From contig NZ_NIWT01000007.1 of the NCBI RefSeq assembly GCF_002236115.1, positions 372,001-436,000 on the forward strand: a DNA stretch of 64,000 nucleotides, given 5' to 3'. The position numbers were made by a program, and so were the translations under genes. Each line of letters starts with the position of its first letter. Position 1 is the first letter of the stretch. The notes under the pieces were generated by a model. That model did no database searches and was not told the DNA's origin. It saw only the letters and a list, made by a program, of their open reading frames with translations. This DNA is from Pseudomonas jessenii. GTDB lineage: Bacteria; Pseudomonadota; Gammaproteobacteria; Pseudomonadales; Pseudomonadaceae. This document shows, one piece after another, positions 37,282 through 46,626 of this stretch.

Positions 37282-38562
37282 ATGACCAACCGTCGTTCAT
37301 TCCTCAAGCAGGCCGGCATTCTGGCGGCCGGCATTCCCCTGGCCTCCGCCGTGAGCCTGCCAGCACGGGCCGACAGCCCCGCGCCGTTGCCCAAGGACAA
37401 ATGGGACCAGTTGCGCCAACTGTTCACGCAGGACCCGAACTACCTGCACTTCGCCAACTTCCTGGTGACCTCGCACCCGCTGCCTGTGCGTGAAGCCATC
37501 GAGATGCATCGCGCCAATCTCGATCGCAACCCGGGCCTGGCCATGGACTGGCATCGCGGCGAAACCGAACGCCGCGAAGAAGAGGTGCGCGTGTGGGCCG
37601 GTCGCTACTTGAAGGCCAAGCCGTCGCAGATCGCCCTGACCGGCAGCACCACCGAAGGCCTGGCGATGGTCTACGCCGGTATCCACGTGCGCCCGGACCA
37701 GGAGATCCTCACCAGCGAACACGAGCACTACGCCGCCAACAGCGTGTTCGAATACCGCACCCAAAAGGACGGCACCCAGGTTCGCAAGATCAAATTGTTC
37801 GAAGACCCGTACAAGGTCTCGACCGCCGAAGTGCTGGCCGCGATTGAACGCAACATTCGCCCCGAAACCCGTGTACTGGGCATGACCTGGGTGCATTCCG
37901 GCAGCGGCGTGAAGCTGCCCATCGGCGAGATCGGCAAACTGGTGGAGCAGAAAAACCGTGGCCGCGCCGACAAGGACCGCATCCTCTACGTGATCGATGG
38001 CGTACACGGTTTCGGTGTGGAGAACGTCGACTTCCCGGACATGCACTGCGACTTCTTCATTGCCGGCACCCACAAATGGATGTTCGGCCCACGGGGCACG
38101 GGGATCATCTGCGCCCGCTCCGACGAGCTCAAGGACGTGACCCCGACCATCCCGACCTTCTCTGAAGCCACCCAGTTTTCCACCGTGATGACCTACGGCG
38201 GCTACCACTCGTTCGAACACCGCTGGGCACTGACCGAAGCTTTCAAATTGCACCTGGAGCTGGGCAAGGCCGAGGTCGCGACGCGCATTCACGACATCAA
38301 CAGCTACCTGAAGAAACGCTTGCAGGCACACCCGTCGGTGGAGCTGGTCACGCCGCTGTCGCCGGAGTATTCCGCCGGTTTCACCTTCTTCCGCATCAAG
38401 AACCAGGACTGCGACGAAGTCGCCAACTTCCTGATGGATCAGCGCGTGGTGTGTGACGCCGTGGACCGTGATGTCGGGCCGATCATTCGTGTGTCGCCGG
38501 GGTTGCTCAATACCCAAGCGCACATCGACAAGTTGATGGAACTGATGGCCAGCAAGCTCTGA
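37282..38562 (+). CDS. pvdN: PvdN, PLP-dependent pyoverdine tailoring enzyme
   Basis: The 426-residue product starts at 37282 with a Tat signal NRRSFLKQAGILAAG. It is a fold-type I aminotransferase of the cysteine-desulfurase/NifS-like group; the PLP lysine is about Lys265 in GTHKWMFGP and the cofactor Asp is in LYVIDGVHGFG. In P. fluorescens PvdN converts the chromophore-bound glutamate side chain to succinamide in the periplasm (established). A shorter upstream start at 37261 is unlikely because it would spoil the Tat signal. Confidence 0.95.
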   Translation: MTNRRSFLKQAGILAAGIPLASAVSLPARADSPAPLPKDKWDQLRQLFTQDPNYLHFANFLVTSHPLPVREAIEMHRANLDRNPGLAMDWHRGETERREEEVRVWAGRYLKAKPSQIALTGSTTEGLAMVYAGIHVRPDQEILTSEHEHYAANSVFEYRTQKDGTQVRKIKLFEDPYKVSTAEVLAAIERNIRPETRVLGMTWVHSGSGVKLPIGEIGKLVEQKNRGRADKDRILYVIDGVHGFGVENVDFPDMHCDFFIAGTHKWMFGPRGTGIICARSDELKDVTPTIPTFSEATQFSTVMTYGGYHSFEHRWALTEAFKLHLELGKAEVATRIHDINSYLKKRLQAHPSVELVTPLSPEYSAGFTFFRIKNQDCDEVANFLMDQRVVCDAVDRDVGPIIRVSPGLLNTQAHIDKLMELMASKL

Positions 38563-38591
38563 ACCGCCGATTCCCTTTAGCGAGAACCCTT

Positions 38592-39479
38592 ATGAAAAAC
38601 ATCCTGAACAGGGGGCGTTCCAAAGGCCTGGGCGCCCTGATGCTGCTGGCATTGCTCGGCAGTGCCATGCCCGGCCTCGCCCAGGCGTATACGGCGCCGC
38701 TGCCGGGCAAGGTCTTCAAGGATTGCCGTAACTGCCCGGAAATGGTCGTGCTGCCCGCCGGCACATTCACCATGGGCACCCCGGAAGACGAAGTCGGCCG
38801 TGAGCCTGATGAAGGCCCGATGCATGAGGTGACGTTCGACAAGCCGTTCGCCATGAGCCGCTACCAGATCACCGCTGGCGAATGGGACCAGTACCTCAAG
38901 GAAACCGGAATCACCCTGCCCGATGGCGACACCCGCCCCGGCCGCGAGTGCATCAACAGCAAGCCGCGTTATCCACAGAGCCCGCGCCAGCCGGCAGTAT
39001 GCATGAACTTCGCCGAGGTCAGTGCCTACGTCGCCTGGCTGTCGATGAAGACCGGCCAGCACTACCACATCGTCAGCGAGGCCCAGCGCGAATACGCCGC
39101 CCGCGCAGGGGCAACGGGACCCTTCCCCTTCCCGTTCGACCCCGGCACCGAGTACAGCATCGCCACCCACGCTAATACCTACGGCCCCACCGATGGCTAC
39201 AGCTACAGTTCACCGGTCGGCAGCTACCCGCCCAACGCCTTCGGCATGTACGACATGCACGGTAACGTCTACGAGTGGATCGCCGACTGCTACCACCCGG
39301 ACTACGTCGGCGCTCCCACCGATGGCAGCGCCTGGACCGAACCGAACTGCGACACCCTGCGCATCCGTGGCAACGACTGGGGCGAAGCACCGGTGTTTTC
39401 CCGCTCGGGTAACCGCAATGACATCGACCCGCAAACCCGTGGCGACTGGATTGGTTTCCGCGTCGTACGCACTCTCTGA
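38592..39479 (+). CDS. pvdO: PvdO, FGE-fold pyoverdine maturation enzyme
   Basis: The 295-residue protein has a Sec signal peptide ending near LAQAYTA and a formylglycine-generating-enzyme (sulfatase-modifying) fold: GTFTMGTPEDEVG, MNFAEVSAYVAWLS, FGMYDMHGNVYEW and a terminal GFRVVRTL. PvdO carries out the last oxidation that yields the mature fluorescent chromophore (known in P. fluorescens). It is followed by a REP pair and not by pvdF, which comes next in PAO1. Confidence 0.95.
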   Translation: MKNILNRGRSKGLGALMLLALLGSAMPGLAQAYTAPLPGKVFKDCRNCPEMVVLPAGTFTMGTPEDEVGREPDEGPMHEVTFDKPFAMSRYQITAGEWDQYLKETGITLPDGDTRPGRECINSKPRYPQSPRQPAVCMNFAEVSAYVAWLSMKTGQHYHIVSEAQREYAARAGATGPFPFPFDPGTEYSIATHANTYGPTDGYSYSSPVGSYPPNAFGMYDMHGNVYEWIADCYHPDYVGAPTDGSAWTEPNCDTLRIRGNDWGEAPVFSRSGNRNDIDPQTRGDWIGFRVVRTL

Positions 39480-39491
39480 CCTCCCTCTCCC

Positions 39492-39583
39492 CTTGTGGGA
39501 GCGAGCCTGCTCGCGAAAGCGGTCTGCCTGCCAAAATAGAAGCTGACTGATAGTCCGCCTTCGCGAGCAGGCTCGCTCCCACA
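39492..39583. repeat. REP inverted pair (BIME)
   Basis: An inverted REP pair (GAGCCTGCTC variant) after pvdO and before the pvdE promoter sits where pvdF would be in PAO1. Confidence 0.92.
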
Positions 39584-39635
39584 CTGCTTTGTGCCCTGTC
39601 AGCGAACCGAGCCCCGCCACCTGTCTCCCACCGTT

Positions 39636-39659
39636 TAAATTAAGCCCTTCACCAGACGT
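39636..39659 (+). promoter_or_regulatory. PvdS-dependent promoter (IS box) of pvdE
   Basis: An exact TAAAT-N16-CGT lies 41 bases before the pvdE start. Confidence 0.9.
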
Positions 39660-39700
39660 TCTACTGGGTATCTGCCTTACGACCCAAGGAACTGTCTGCC

Positions 39701-41350
39701 ATGACCCAGCCTACCCGAGGCGCCATCGGCGAATTACTGGCCCTGTTGAAACCGTTTCGACTGATCGTCGCCGCGTCCATTTTCCTGGGCATGGTGGGTG
39801 GCCTGAGCGTGACGGTGTTGCTGGCCACCATCAACAACGCGCTGCATTCGCCGCACGGCCTGACCCAAGGCGTGGTCGCGCTGTTCGGCGGCCTGTGCCT
39901 GCTGGCTCTGGGCAGTTCGATCTGCTCCGACATCGGCACCAACTATGTTGGCCAGCACATCATTGCCAGGCTGCGCAAAACGCTGGGGGAGAAAGTCCTT
40001 TCGGCGCCCATCGAGCAGATCGAGCGCTACCGCAGCCACCGGCTGATCCCAGTGCTGACCCACGACGTCGACACCATCAGCGACTTCGCCTTCGCCTTCG
40101 CGCCGCTGGCGATTTCCCTGACCGTAACCCTTGGCTGCATGGGTTACCTGGCGATGTTGTCGTGGCCGATGTTCCTGATGATGGTGCTGGCAATTGCCAT
40201 CGGCACCGGCATCCAGTTCTATGCGCAGGGCAAGGGCATCCAGGGTTTCATGGCCGCCCGCGATGCCGAAGACGATTTGCAAAAGCACTACAACGCCATT
40301 GCCGGCGGTGCCAAGGAATTGCGCATCCACCGCCCGCGCCGCCAGCGCATGTTCGTCAAGGGCATCCAGGGCACCGCCGATTTCATCTGTAACACCCAGG
40401 TGCGTTCGATCAACACCTTCGTGATCGCCAAGACGCTGGGCTCGATGCTGTTCTTCGTGGTCATCGGCCTGGCCCTGGCCCTGCAATCGTTCTGGCCGAG
40501 CGCCGACCAAGCGGTGATGAGCGGTTTCGTGCTGGTGCTGCTGTACATGAAAGGCCCGATCGAGCATCTGGTCAGCACCTTGCCGATCGTGAGCCGGGCG
40601 CGGATTGCCTTCCGCCGCATCGCCGAGCTGTCGAGCCAGTTTTCCTCGCCCGAGCCGCACCTGTTGCTCAACGACAACGGCATCCGGCCAACCGTGGTCG
40701 ACCGCCTGCAACTGAACAATGTCAGCTACGCCTTCCCCGCCGCACCGGGCAGTGACGCGTTTCGCCTGGGCCCGGTGAACCTGACCATCGAGCAAGGCGA
40801 CATCATTTTCATCGTCGGCGAAAACGGCTGCGGCAAGACCACCCTGATCAAGTTGCTGCTGGGCCTCTACGCGCCGCAACAGGGTTCGATCCTGCTCAAC
40901 GGCCAGGGCATCGATGCGCACAATCGCGACGACTATCGCCAATTGTTCACCACGATTTTTGCCGATTACTACCTGTTCGATGACGTGGTCCAGGGCGACC
41001 AGCACATCCCCGAAGATGCCAACGCCTACCTGCAACGGCTGGAGATCGCGCACAAGGTCAGCGTCAGGGACGGCAGCTTCACCACCACCGACCTGTCCAC
41101 CGGCCAGCGCAAGCGCCTGGCGCTGGTCAATGCCTGGCTGGAAGAACGCCCGGTGCTGGTGTTCGACGAATGGGCCGCCGACCAGGACCCGACCTTCCGC
41201 CGCATCTTCTACACCGAGCTGCTGCCGGACCTCAAACGCCTGGGCAAAACCATCATCGTCATCTCCCACGACGACCGTTATTTCGATATGGCCGATCAAC
41301 TGGTGCGCATGGAATCGGGCCGGGTCGTCACCGAGCGCGCAACCGCCTAA
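39701..41350 (+). CDS. pvdE: PvdE, ABC exporter of the pyoverdine precursor
   Basis: The 549-residue half-transporter of the cyclic-peptide/SyrD type has six transmembrane helices in the first 300 residues, then an ATPase with Walker A GENGCGKTT, signature DLSTGQRKRLALVNA and Walker B PVLVFDEWAADQDP. PvdE moves ferribactin from cytoplasm to periplasm, where PvdP, PvdM, PvdN and PvdO act. It has its own PvdS box. Confidence 0.95.
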   Translation: MTQPTRGAIGELLALLKPFRLIVAASIFLGMVGGLSVTVLLATINNALHSPHGLTQGVVALFGGLCLLALGSSICSDIGTNYVGQHIIARLRKTLGEKVLSAPIEQIERYRSHRLIPVLTHDVDTISDFAFAFAPLAISLTVTLGCMGYLAMLSWPMFLMMVLAIAIGTGIQFYAQGKGIQGFMAARDAEDDLQKHYNAIAGGAKELRIHRPRRQRMFVKGIQGTADFICNTQVRSINTFVIAKTLGSMLFFVVIGLALALQSFWPSADQAVMSGFVLVLLYMKGPIEHLVSTLPIVSRARIAFRRIAELSSQFSSPEPHLLLNDNGIRPTVVDRLQLNNVSYAFPAAPGSDAFRLGPVNLTIEQGDIIFIVGENGCGKTTLIKLLLGLYAPQQGSILLNGQGIDAHNRDDYRQLFTTIFADYYLFDDVVQGDQHIPEDANAYLQRLEIAHKVSVRDGSFTTTDLSTGQRKRLALVNAWLEERPVLVFDEWAADQDPTFRRIFYTELLPDLKRLGKTIIVISHDDRYFDMADQLVRMESGRVVTERATA

Positions 41351-41418
41351 GCGCCGTGGCCGCACGCAAATCCTTGTTTTTTGAAGTTTGTTTTCCGGTT
41401 TAGCCAAAGTGGTCCGTC

Positions 41419-41437
41419 TAATAATAATTATCATTAA
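41419..41437 (+). promoter_or_regulatory. Fur-box-like site upstream of fpvA
   Basis: TAATAATAATTATCATTAA has strong similarity to the Fur consensus (GATAATGATAATCATTATC) and lies 40 bases before fpvA. I find no TAAAT-N16-CGT box here, so transcription is probably by FpvI plus Fur control rather than a canonical PvdS promoter. Confidence 0.7.
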
Positions 41438-41476
41438 CTAAAAAACTGCACACACTATTCTGGAGCGATTCGAGCA

Positions 41477-43894
41477 ATGCAAAGCCTTACTCTGTCCCGC
41501 GCACCCTTGGCGTTAGCCATCGAACGGCAAAAGAAATTCCGAACGGTCGTGCCGGGCGCGCTGCTGACCCTGTTGCTGCTGGGTACGTCCCAGGTCGAAG
41601 CAGCCCCGGTGAACGTCAATGTACCGGCTCAGTCGCTGGCCAGTGCATTGCGCCAACTGGGCCAGCAGACCAACCTGCAGATTCTCTACAGCCAGGACAT
41701 GGTCAACGGCATCAAGTCCACGGCGGTGTCCGGCAACATGGAACCGGAACAGGCACTGAAAACCTTGCTGCTGGGGAGCGGCATCAATTTTCAGTTGAAT
41801 GGCAACACCGTGTCGCTGGTGCCATCGGCCGGTGACTCCAGTGCATTGCAACTGGGTGCGACGTCAATCACCGGCGTGGCGCTGGGGCCGACCACCGAAG
41901 GCTCGCACTCCTACACCACCAATGAAGTCACCATCGGCAAAGGCAACATCAAGCTCAAGGACATCCCGCAGTCGGTGTCCGTCGTCACGCGCCAGCGCAT
42001 GGACGACCAGAACCTGAACAGCCTGCAGGACGCCATGCGTCAGGTCACCGGCGTGACCATCAAGACCTACAACTCCGGCTCCAGCCTCAATGACGTCTAC
42101 ATGCGTGGCTTCCTCGTCGACCAGGTGCAGGTCGACGGCGTCTCGCAGCCCACCGGCCAGGGCGACATGGCCACCAGTTTTGACCTGGCGATGTACGACC
42201 GCATCGAAGTGCTGCGCGGCCCGTCGGGCCTGTACCAGGGCGCGGGCGAACCCGGCGGTACGATCAACGTGGTGCGCAAGCGCGCCCTAAGCAAATTCGC
42301 CCTCGGTGGCGAGCTGGCCGCCGGCTCTTACGATCGCTACCGTTCTTCGGTGGATGTCACCGGCCCGTTGAACGATCAGGGCACCGTGCGCGGTCGTTTC
42401 ATCACCGCCTACGAGAACAACCAGTCTTTCGTCGACTACGCGCAGAACGAACGCCCGATGGTCTACGGTCGCCTGGAATTCGACCTCGACCCGGCCACCA
42501 CCCTGTCGGTCGGCGGCGCTTACCAGAAGAACAACTCCACCCCGGCCTTCGGCCTGCCGGCCTACGCCGACGGCTCATTGCTCGACGTGCCGCGCTCGAC
42601 CTTCGTCGATGCCAAGTGGAACACCCTCAACGAAAAAGTCTGGGAATCCTTCGCCGAACTCGACCACGAACTGGACAACGGCGGTCAGTTCAAGACCACC
42701 CTGACCTACCGCGATGCCGAAACCCCGGAGCGTAACTTCACCTGGGCCGACGGCGCGGTCGACCCGGCCACCGGTGACAGCTGGGCCGTGGCCTACGACT
42801 ACTACACCCACATCAAGACCGTCGGCGTCGACAGCTTTGTCACCACGCCGTTCGAGTTCGCCGATCGCCGACACGAGTTCACCGTGGGTGCCGAGTACCA
42901 GCACCTGGACAAGGATTTCACCTACGGCGGCGGCGAGTACTTCCCGATCAACGTGTGGAATCCGGGCAGCATCGACATTCCCCGCAACGACTATGCGCAC
43001 GTCAATGGCAACTGGTCCAAGTCCGATCAGTACGGCGTCTACACCCGCGCCAAATTCAACGTCACCGACTGGCTCGATGTCATCGGCGGCAGCCGCGTGA
43101 CCTGGTACGAAAGCGATGCGAAGAACGCCAACGCCTTCTTCAACAACTTCGGCGAAGCCCACACCAGCATCAACCGCAAGGTCGTGCCGTACGGCGCCAT
43201 CATCGGCAAGATCACCCCTGAACTGTCAACCTACTTCAGCTACACCGGCGTGTTCAAACCGCAGAGCGAAATCGGCACAAACGGCGAGCCGGTCGGCCCG
43301 CGCGAAGGCAAGCAATACGAAATCGGCCTCAAGCGCGAATTCTACGACGGTCGCCTGAACGCCAGCATCGCCGCCTTTCGCATCTACGATGAAAACCGCG
43401 CCGAATACGACAACACCTCCGGTGCCTACATGACCGAAGGCAAGGCACGCAGCCAGGGTTGGGAAACCGAGTTGAGCGGCAACCTGACCGACAACTGGAG
43501 CATCGTCACCGGTTACGCCTACACCTCCACCAAGTTCCTGGACGGCGACCAGGCCAACAAAGGCAAGACCTTCAGCACCATCACGCCCAAGCACAACTTC
43601 AACCTGTGGACCAAGTACGAATTCACCGACGGCCCGCTCAAGGACTTCAGCGTCGGCGGTGGCGTGCGTGTGGTCAGCGACACCTACTACCAGCGTGACG
43701 TGAAGTTCCATCAAGGCGGCTATGCTGTTACCTCGGCGCAAGTCGGATACAAGTTCAACGAACACCTGTCGTCGACACTGACCGCCAACAACCTGTTCGA
43801 CCGCAAGTACTACGACCGCGTCGATGCCTCCTGGGGCACCAACTTCTACGGCGACCCGCGCACCCTGACCCTGAGCCTGCGCGCGCAGTACTGA
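41477..43894 (+). CDS. fpvA: FpvA, TonB-dependent ferripyoverdine receptor with signalling domain
   Basis: The product is 805 residues with a signal peptide to about residue 43 (TSQVEAAP). An STN signalling domain follows at about 44-120 (PAQSLASALRQLGQQTNLQI), then a TonB-box-like NEVTIG, the plug (IPQSVSVVTRQRMDD, IEVLRGPSGLYQGAGEPGG) and a 22-strand barrel ending in aromatic-terminated ...LSLRAQY. The STN domain transmits ligand binding to an FpvR-type anti-sigma factor. The position beside pvdE is as in PAO1. Confidence 0.94.
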   Translation: MQSLTLSRAPLALAIERQKKFRTVVPGALLTLLLLGTSQVEAAPVNVNVPAQSLASALRQLGQQTNLQILYSQDMVNGIKSTAVSGNMEPEQALKTLLLGSGINFQLNGNTVSLVPSAGDSSALQLGATSITGVALGPTTEGSHSYTTNEVTIGKGNIKLKDIPQSVSVVTRQRMDDQNLNSLQDAMRQVTGVTIKTYNSGSSLNDVYMRGFLVDQVQVDGVSQPTGQGDMATSFDLAMYDRIEVLRGPSGLYQGAGEPGGTINVVRKRALSKFALGGELAAGSYDRYRSSVDVTGPLNDQGTVRGRFITAYENNQSFVDYAQNERPMVYGRLEFDLDPATTLSVGGAYQKNNSTPAFGLPAYADGSLLDVPRSTFVDAKWNTLNEKVWESFAELDHELDNGGQFKTTLTYRDAETPERNFTWADGAVDPATGDSWAVAYDYYTHIKTVGVDSFVTTPFEFADRRHEFTVGAEYQHLDKDFTYGGGEYFPINVWNPGSIDIPRNDYAHVNGNWSKSDQYGVYTRAKFNVTDWLDVIGGSRVTWYESDAKNANAFFNNFGEAHTSINRKVVPYGAIIGKITPELSTYFSYTGVFKPQSEIGTNGEPVGPREGKQYEIGLKREFYDGRLNASIAAFRIYDENRAEYDNTSGAYMTEGKARSQGWETELSGNLTDNWSIVTGYAYTSTKFLDGDQANKGKTFSTITPKHNFNLWTKYEFTDGPLKDFSVGGGVRVVSDTYYQRDVKFHQGGYAVTSAQVGYKFNEHLSSTLTANNLFDRKYYDRVDASWGTNFYGDPRTLTLSLRAQY

Positions 43895-44148
43895 TGGCTG
43901 ACTGCTCTCACTTGTAGGAGCGAGCTTGCTCGCGATGGTCGCTAACGATAACGCGTGTTTACTGGCTAAACGCAGCGCCTGTGAGTCCATCGCGAGCGAG
44001 CTCGCTCCTACAGCGGCCCTGATGGCTGACTGCTTCCACCTGTAGGAGCGAGCTTGCTCGCGATGGTCGTTAACGATAACGCGTGTTTACTGGCTAAACG
44101 CAGCGCTCTTGAGTCCATCGCGAGCAAGCTCGCTCCTACAACGGCCCG
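43892..44148. repeat. tandem duplication of a 128-base REP unit
   Basis: Two direct copies begin at 43892 and 44020, each starting TGATGGCTGACTGC and carrying an inverted REP pair around the same central spacer (TAACGATAACGCGTGTTTAC). They differ at a handful of positions. The first copy begins on the fpvA stop codon. Confidence 0.93.
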
Positions 44149-44176
44149 ATTCTGTTTTCTGCTGCCAATCCGGCGG

Positions 44177-44452
44177 TTACCGCGTCGCTTCGGCTTCGTC
44201 CTGCGAGCCGCTTGAGGACGCTGCGTCCTTTTCCATCTCATGCGATTCGGCGCCAGAGTTTGAACCCGACGCCTCCTCGCCCTTTTTGTTGGCCTTCTCG
44301 TCTTTGGATTCAGCGTCTTGAGACTGGTTAATGCCAGGAATGGCAGCCGGTGGAACGGCGGAACCGGCAGCTGCTTTCTCGGCGACCGGCGCAAAAAAAG
44401 AGCCCGTCGACAGCAGAGCCGCAACCGCGAGTGCAAGCATTTTTCTGTTCAT
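44177..44452 (-). CDS. small secreted Glu/Ser-rich protein of unknown function
   Basis: The product is 91 residues. A clear Sec signal peptide (MNRKMLALAVAALLSTGSFF) is followed by a low-complexity tail rich in Glu, Ser, Lys and Ala, likely disordered. A GGGAAGA ribosome site precedes the start. I recognise no domain. It sits in the accessory block between fpvA and the synthetase genes and has no IS box. Confidence 0.65.
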   Translation of the reverse strand: MNRKMLALAVAALLSTGSFFAPVAEKAAAGSAVPPAAIPGINQSQDAESKDEKANKKGEEASGSNSGAESHEMEKDAASSSGSQDEAEATR

Positions 44453-44560
44453 CGTTTGGGTCTTCCCGGTGGGGTATAAACCTTGGAAGACCCGGCATCG
44501 GGAAAGGTGCTGGCTTGCTGACGAACGGCAAAGGTGATGTTGCGATTCGGCGCACCGAGT

Positions 44561-45067
44561 TCAGACGTCGACCTGGCGATCGTGCGCAGCGGCCCTGAGT
44601 TGCTCGGTATCGACACGAACAAACGTGGAATCCCCGACAGCGGTCAGGACATCCCCGGCGAAGACCTCGCAAATAACCCGACTTTTGCGCCCGACCTCGC
44701 CCTCGACTTTTGCACGCAGTGTCAGGGGGACACCCATCGGGGTGGGCTTGATGTACTTGATGCCCAGGTTACCGGTGACGCAGGTGATGTGGGGCAAGCT
44801 GCCCACCTCGCGCTGTTCTGCCCGGTAGTGATAAGCCATCGCTGCCCAGTTGGAGTGGCAATCGACCAGCATCGCGATCAAACCGCCGTAAACCAGACCC
44901 GGCCAGCCGCAGTACTTGTCATCCGGCATGTGCTGCGCCATGACATGCACGCCGTCTTCATGCCAGAAGCTCTTGATGTGCAGCCCGTGCGGGTTTTGGC
45001 TGCCGCAGCCATAACAAACGCCTTCAGGCGCGGCGATGTCTTGAAGCGAAATGTCCTGCGTGGTCAT
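44561..45067 (-). CDS. PaaI-family hot-dog thioesterase
   Basis: About 168 residues from MTTQDISLQD at 45067. The hot-dog fold shows the helix and active-site region GLVYGGLIAMLVDCHSNWAAMA. An N-terminal Cys-rich piece (CYGCGSQNPHGLHI) is common in this subgroup. It probably hydrolyses an acyl-CoA thioester; the substrate is unknown. It has no evident link to pyoverdine. Confidence 0.85.
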   Translation of the reverse strand: MTTQDISLQDIAAPEGVCYGCGSQNPHGLHIKSFWHEDGVHVMAQHMPDDKYCGWPGLVYGGLIAMLVDCHSNWAAMAYHYRAEQREVGSLPHITCVTGNLGIKYIKPTPMGVPLTLRAKVEGEVGRKSRVICEVFAGDVLTAVGDSTFVRVDTEQLRAAAHDRQVDV

Positions 45068-45202
45068 ACCGTGTCCATCCTTAATACCGGGGGCCAATCG
45101 TCGTGGTTGAAAGCGGCGGGCAGCATCGGGCCGTAATGATCATACACAGCCGTTACTGAGCGAAAAAGTGGGTTAGGCACTTCAAAAGCGATGTCCCATT
45201 GT

Positions 45203-45718
45203 CTATAGGACATCCACCAATGACTTCATATGCGTCGCAAAATCATCCTGGATCGGCTGGAACCCGCAGCGCAGGTAAAAGGCGGCGCCCTCGGGTGTGT
45301 CCGTGGACAGTCGCACAACGCGAAAATGCTCATTCGCCAATTCCAGCAGGTGCTGCACCAACGCTTTGCCCACGTTCTGGCCCCTTGATGCACGTGCGAC
45401 GTAGACCCGCCGTAATCTTCCTGTGTCCCGCCCGGCAAATGGATCGCACGAGAGCCCGCCAATGGCAATCAGCCGCCCGTTCCGGAACGCCCCGAAAAGA
45501 CACTCACCCTGCTGATCGAATCGATTGGCACCGCTTTCCCATTCCTCGATCAACCGGGAGAGGAACCTGAAGCCTTCGGCAACGGCCTGCGTTTCCAGCT
45601 CCCGGATTTGCGGCGTAATCCCTGAGATTTCAAGTATCGCCAATGGGTCCGTTGACGTGACCACTTGCAGGTTACTGCCAGACTTGTCTGTGAGGTTCGC
45701 TTCGCGCCCGGCTTTCAA
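45203..45718 (-). CDS. GNAT-family N-acetyltransferase
   Basis: The GNAT core has the acetyl-CoA loop RRVYVARASRGQNVGKALVQHLLE, then a C-terminal STDTPEGAAFYLRCGF segment. The start is uncertain: TTG at 45718 overlaps the upstream stop (TTGA) and suggests coupling, while a GTG at 45751 would extend it by 11 residues into the upstream gene. It is co-transcribed with the VOC protein gene. The substrate is unknown. Confidence 0.82.
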   Translation of the reverse strand: MKAGREANLTDKSGSNLQVVTSTDPLAILEISGITPQIRELETQAVAEGFRFLSRLIEEWESGANRFDQQGECLFGAFRNGRLIAIGGLSCDPFAGRDTGRLRRVYVARASRGQNVGKALVQHLLELANEHFRVVRLSTDTPEGAAFYLRCGFQPIQDDFATHMKSLVDVL

Positions 45719-46122
45719 GACGCACTCTCGGTAGCGTTTACGGGTGTGCACAGCTCAACCAGCGTTCCGTCAGGGCATCGAACGTAAGACACGGTTTGCC
45801 CCCAGGGTTTGGTAGTCGGGGCAGCGATTTCGCTGGCGCCTGCTTGAATCGCTTTGGCATGGGCCGCGGGAACATCCTCGGTTACCAGCCCGACTTCGAT
45901 GCCTAGCGGCTTGAGGGATGAGTGCGCCGGGACATGACCGGTGCTGAAGTTCGATGCGGCCAGTTCATCGGCGGCGAATGCCAGCGCGGTTTCGCCGGTT
46001 TCCAGTTCGCCATAGGTGCCGGACTCATGGATGAACCGAACGCCGAGCCCGAAGGCCGATGAGAAGAACTTGAGAGAGGCCTCTACATCCTTGACGTAGA
46101 TGATCAGGTAGCCAAATTTCAT
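45715..46122 (-). CDS. VOC (glyoxalase/bleomycin-resistance) family protein
   Basis: The 135-residue protein has a pair of beta-alpha-beta-beta-beta modules (MKFGYLIIYVKDVEASLKFF and IEVGLVTEDVPAAHAKAIQAG), ending in the common SYVRCPDGTLVEL motif with its metal-ligand Glu. Members are metal-dependent isomerases, dioxygenases or drug-binding proteins; which applies is not clear. Its stop overlaps the start of the acetyltransferase gene. Confidence 0.88.
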   Translation of the reverse strand: MKFGYLIIYVKDVEASLKFFSSAFGLGVRFIHESGTYGELETGETALAFAADELAASNFSTGHVPAHSSLKPLGIEVGLVTEDVPAAHAKAIQAGASEIAAPTTKPWGQTVSYVRCPDGTLVELCTPVNATESAS

Positions 46123-46407
46123 GAACGAACATTCCTTGTCGTGCCAATCGAGCGGTGAATCTAGCAGTTTTTAGCCAGGTGTCGAGGAACGCCAGGCCTT
46201 TTCAAATTTCAGACATTTCCCAAATGTTTTCGCGAAACACATCGAGCGTAGAAATCTAATAGTCGCCTGTTAAACATCGCTAACCACGATTGTTTAAGCA
46301 GCCTACAGGTTACTTCGTGAAAGCCACAACGCCTTGCGTCGTTGCCTACAGGTACGCCAGAATCCGCCGGCTTGTGCGCCTTGGGGGTCGTCGGTAACTT
46401 GATTCGG

Positions 46408-46576
46408 GTCACTGATTGTCAGTGATCGGGTTTAGTAGCCCGTGGTCTTATCAGCAAGGTGTAAAAGCGCTATCAGTCAGGTCTGCCTGAACTTGATGGT
46501 GGCTGTACGCAGGGCGCTTCGGCGCGCCGGCAAATGCTGATCTCCCCGGTCTACTAACCTGCGTCCAGCCGCCACC
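46408..46576 (+). ncRNA. candidate structured leader RNA, copy 2
   Basis: The same fold as at 2246-2430 with changed bases. A hairpin at 46408-46426 (CACTGA-ttg-TCAGTG) is followed by a CGGG/CCCG hairpin at 46427-46442. The outer stem pairs 46498-46513 with 46558-46576 (seven pairs, one mismatch, five pairs, then three pairs beyond a small bulge). It encloses a GCGC-TTCG-GCGC hairpin at 46514-46525 and a GCCGG/CCGGT hairpin at 46526-46550. It ends 50 bases before a DUF6124-like gene. The rest of the 46123-46407 gap shows no gene. Confidence 0.55.
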
Positions 46577-46626
46577 CTTCTTTTAGTAGAGAAGAATGAG
46601 CGGCTCCATTCAGGAGTAATCAGCTT

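Noticed and set aside
41391..41417. PvdS box before fpvA
   Set aside because: A CGT is present but the five bases 16 positions upstream are TCCGG, not TAAAT.
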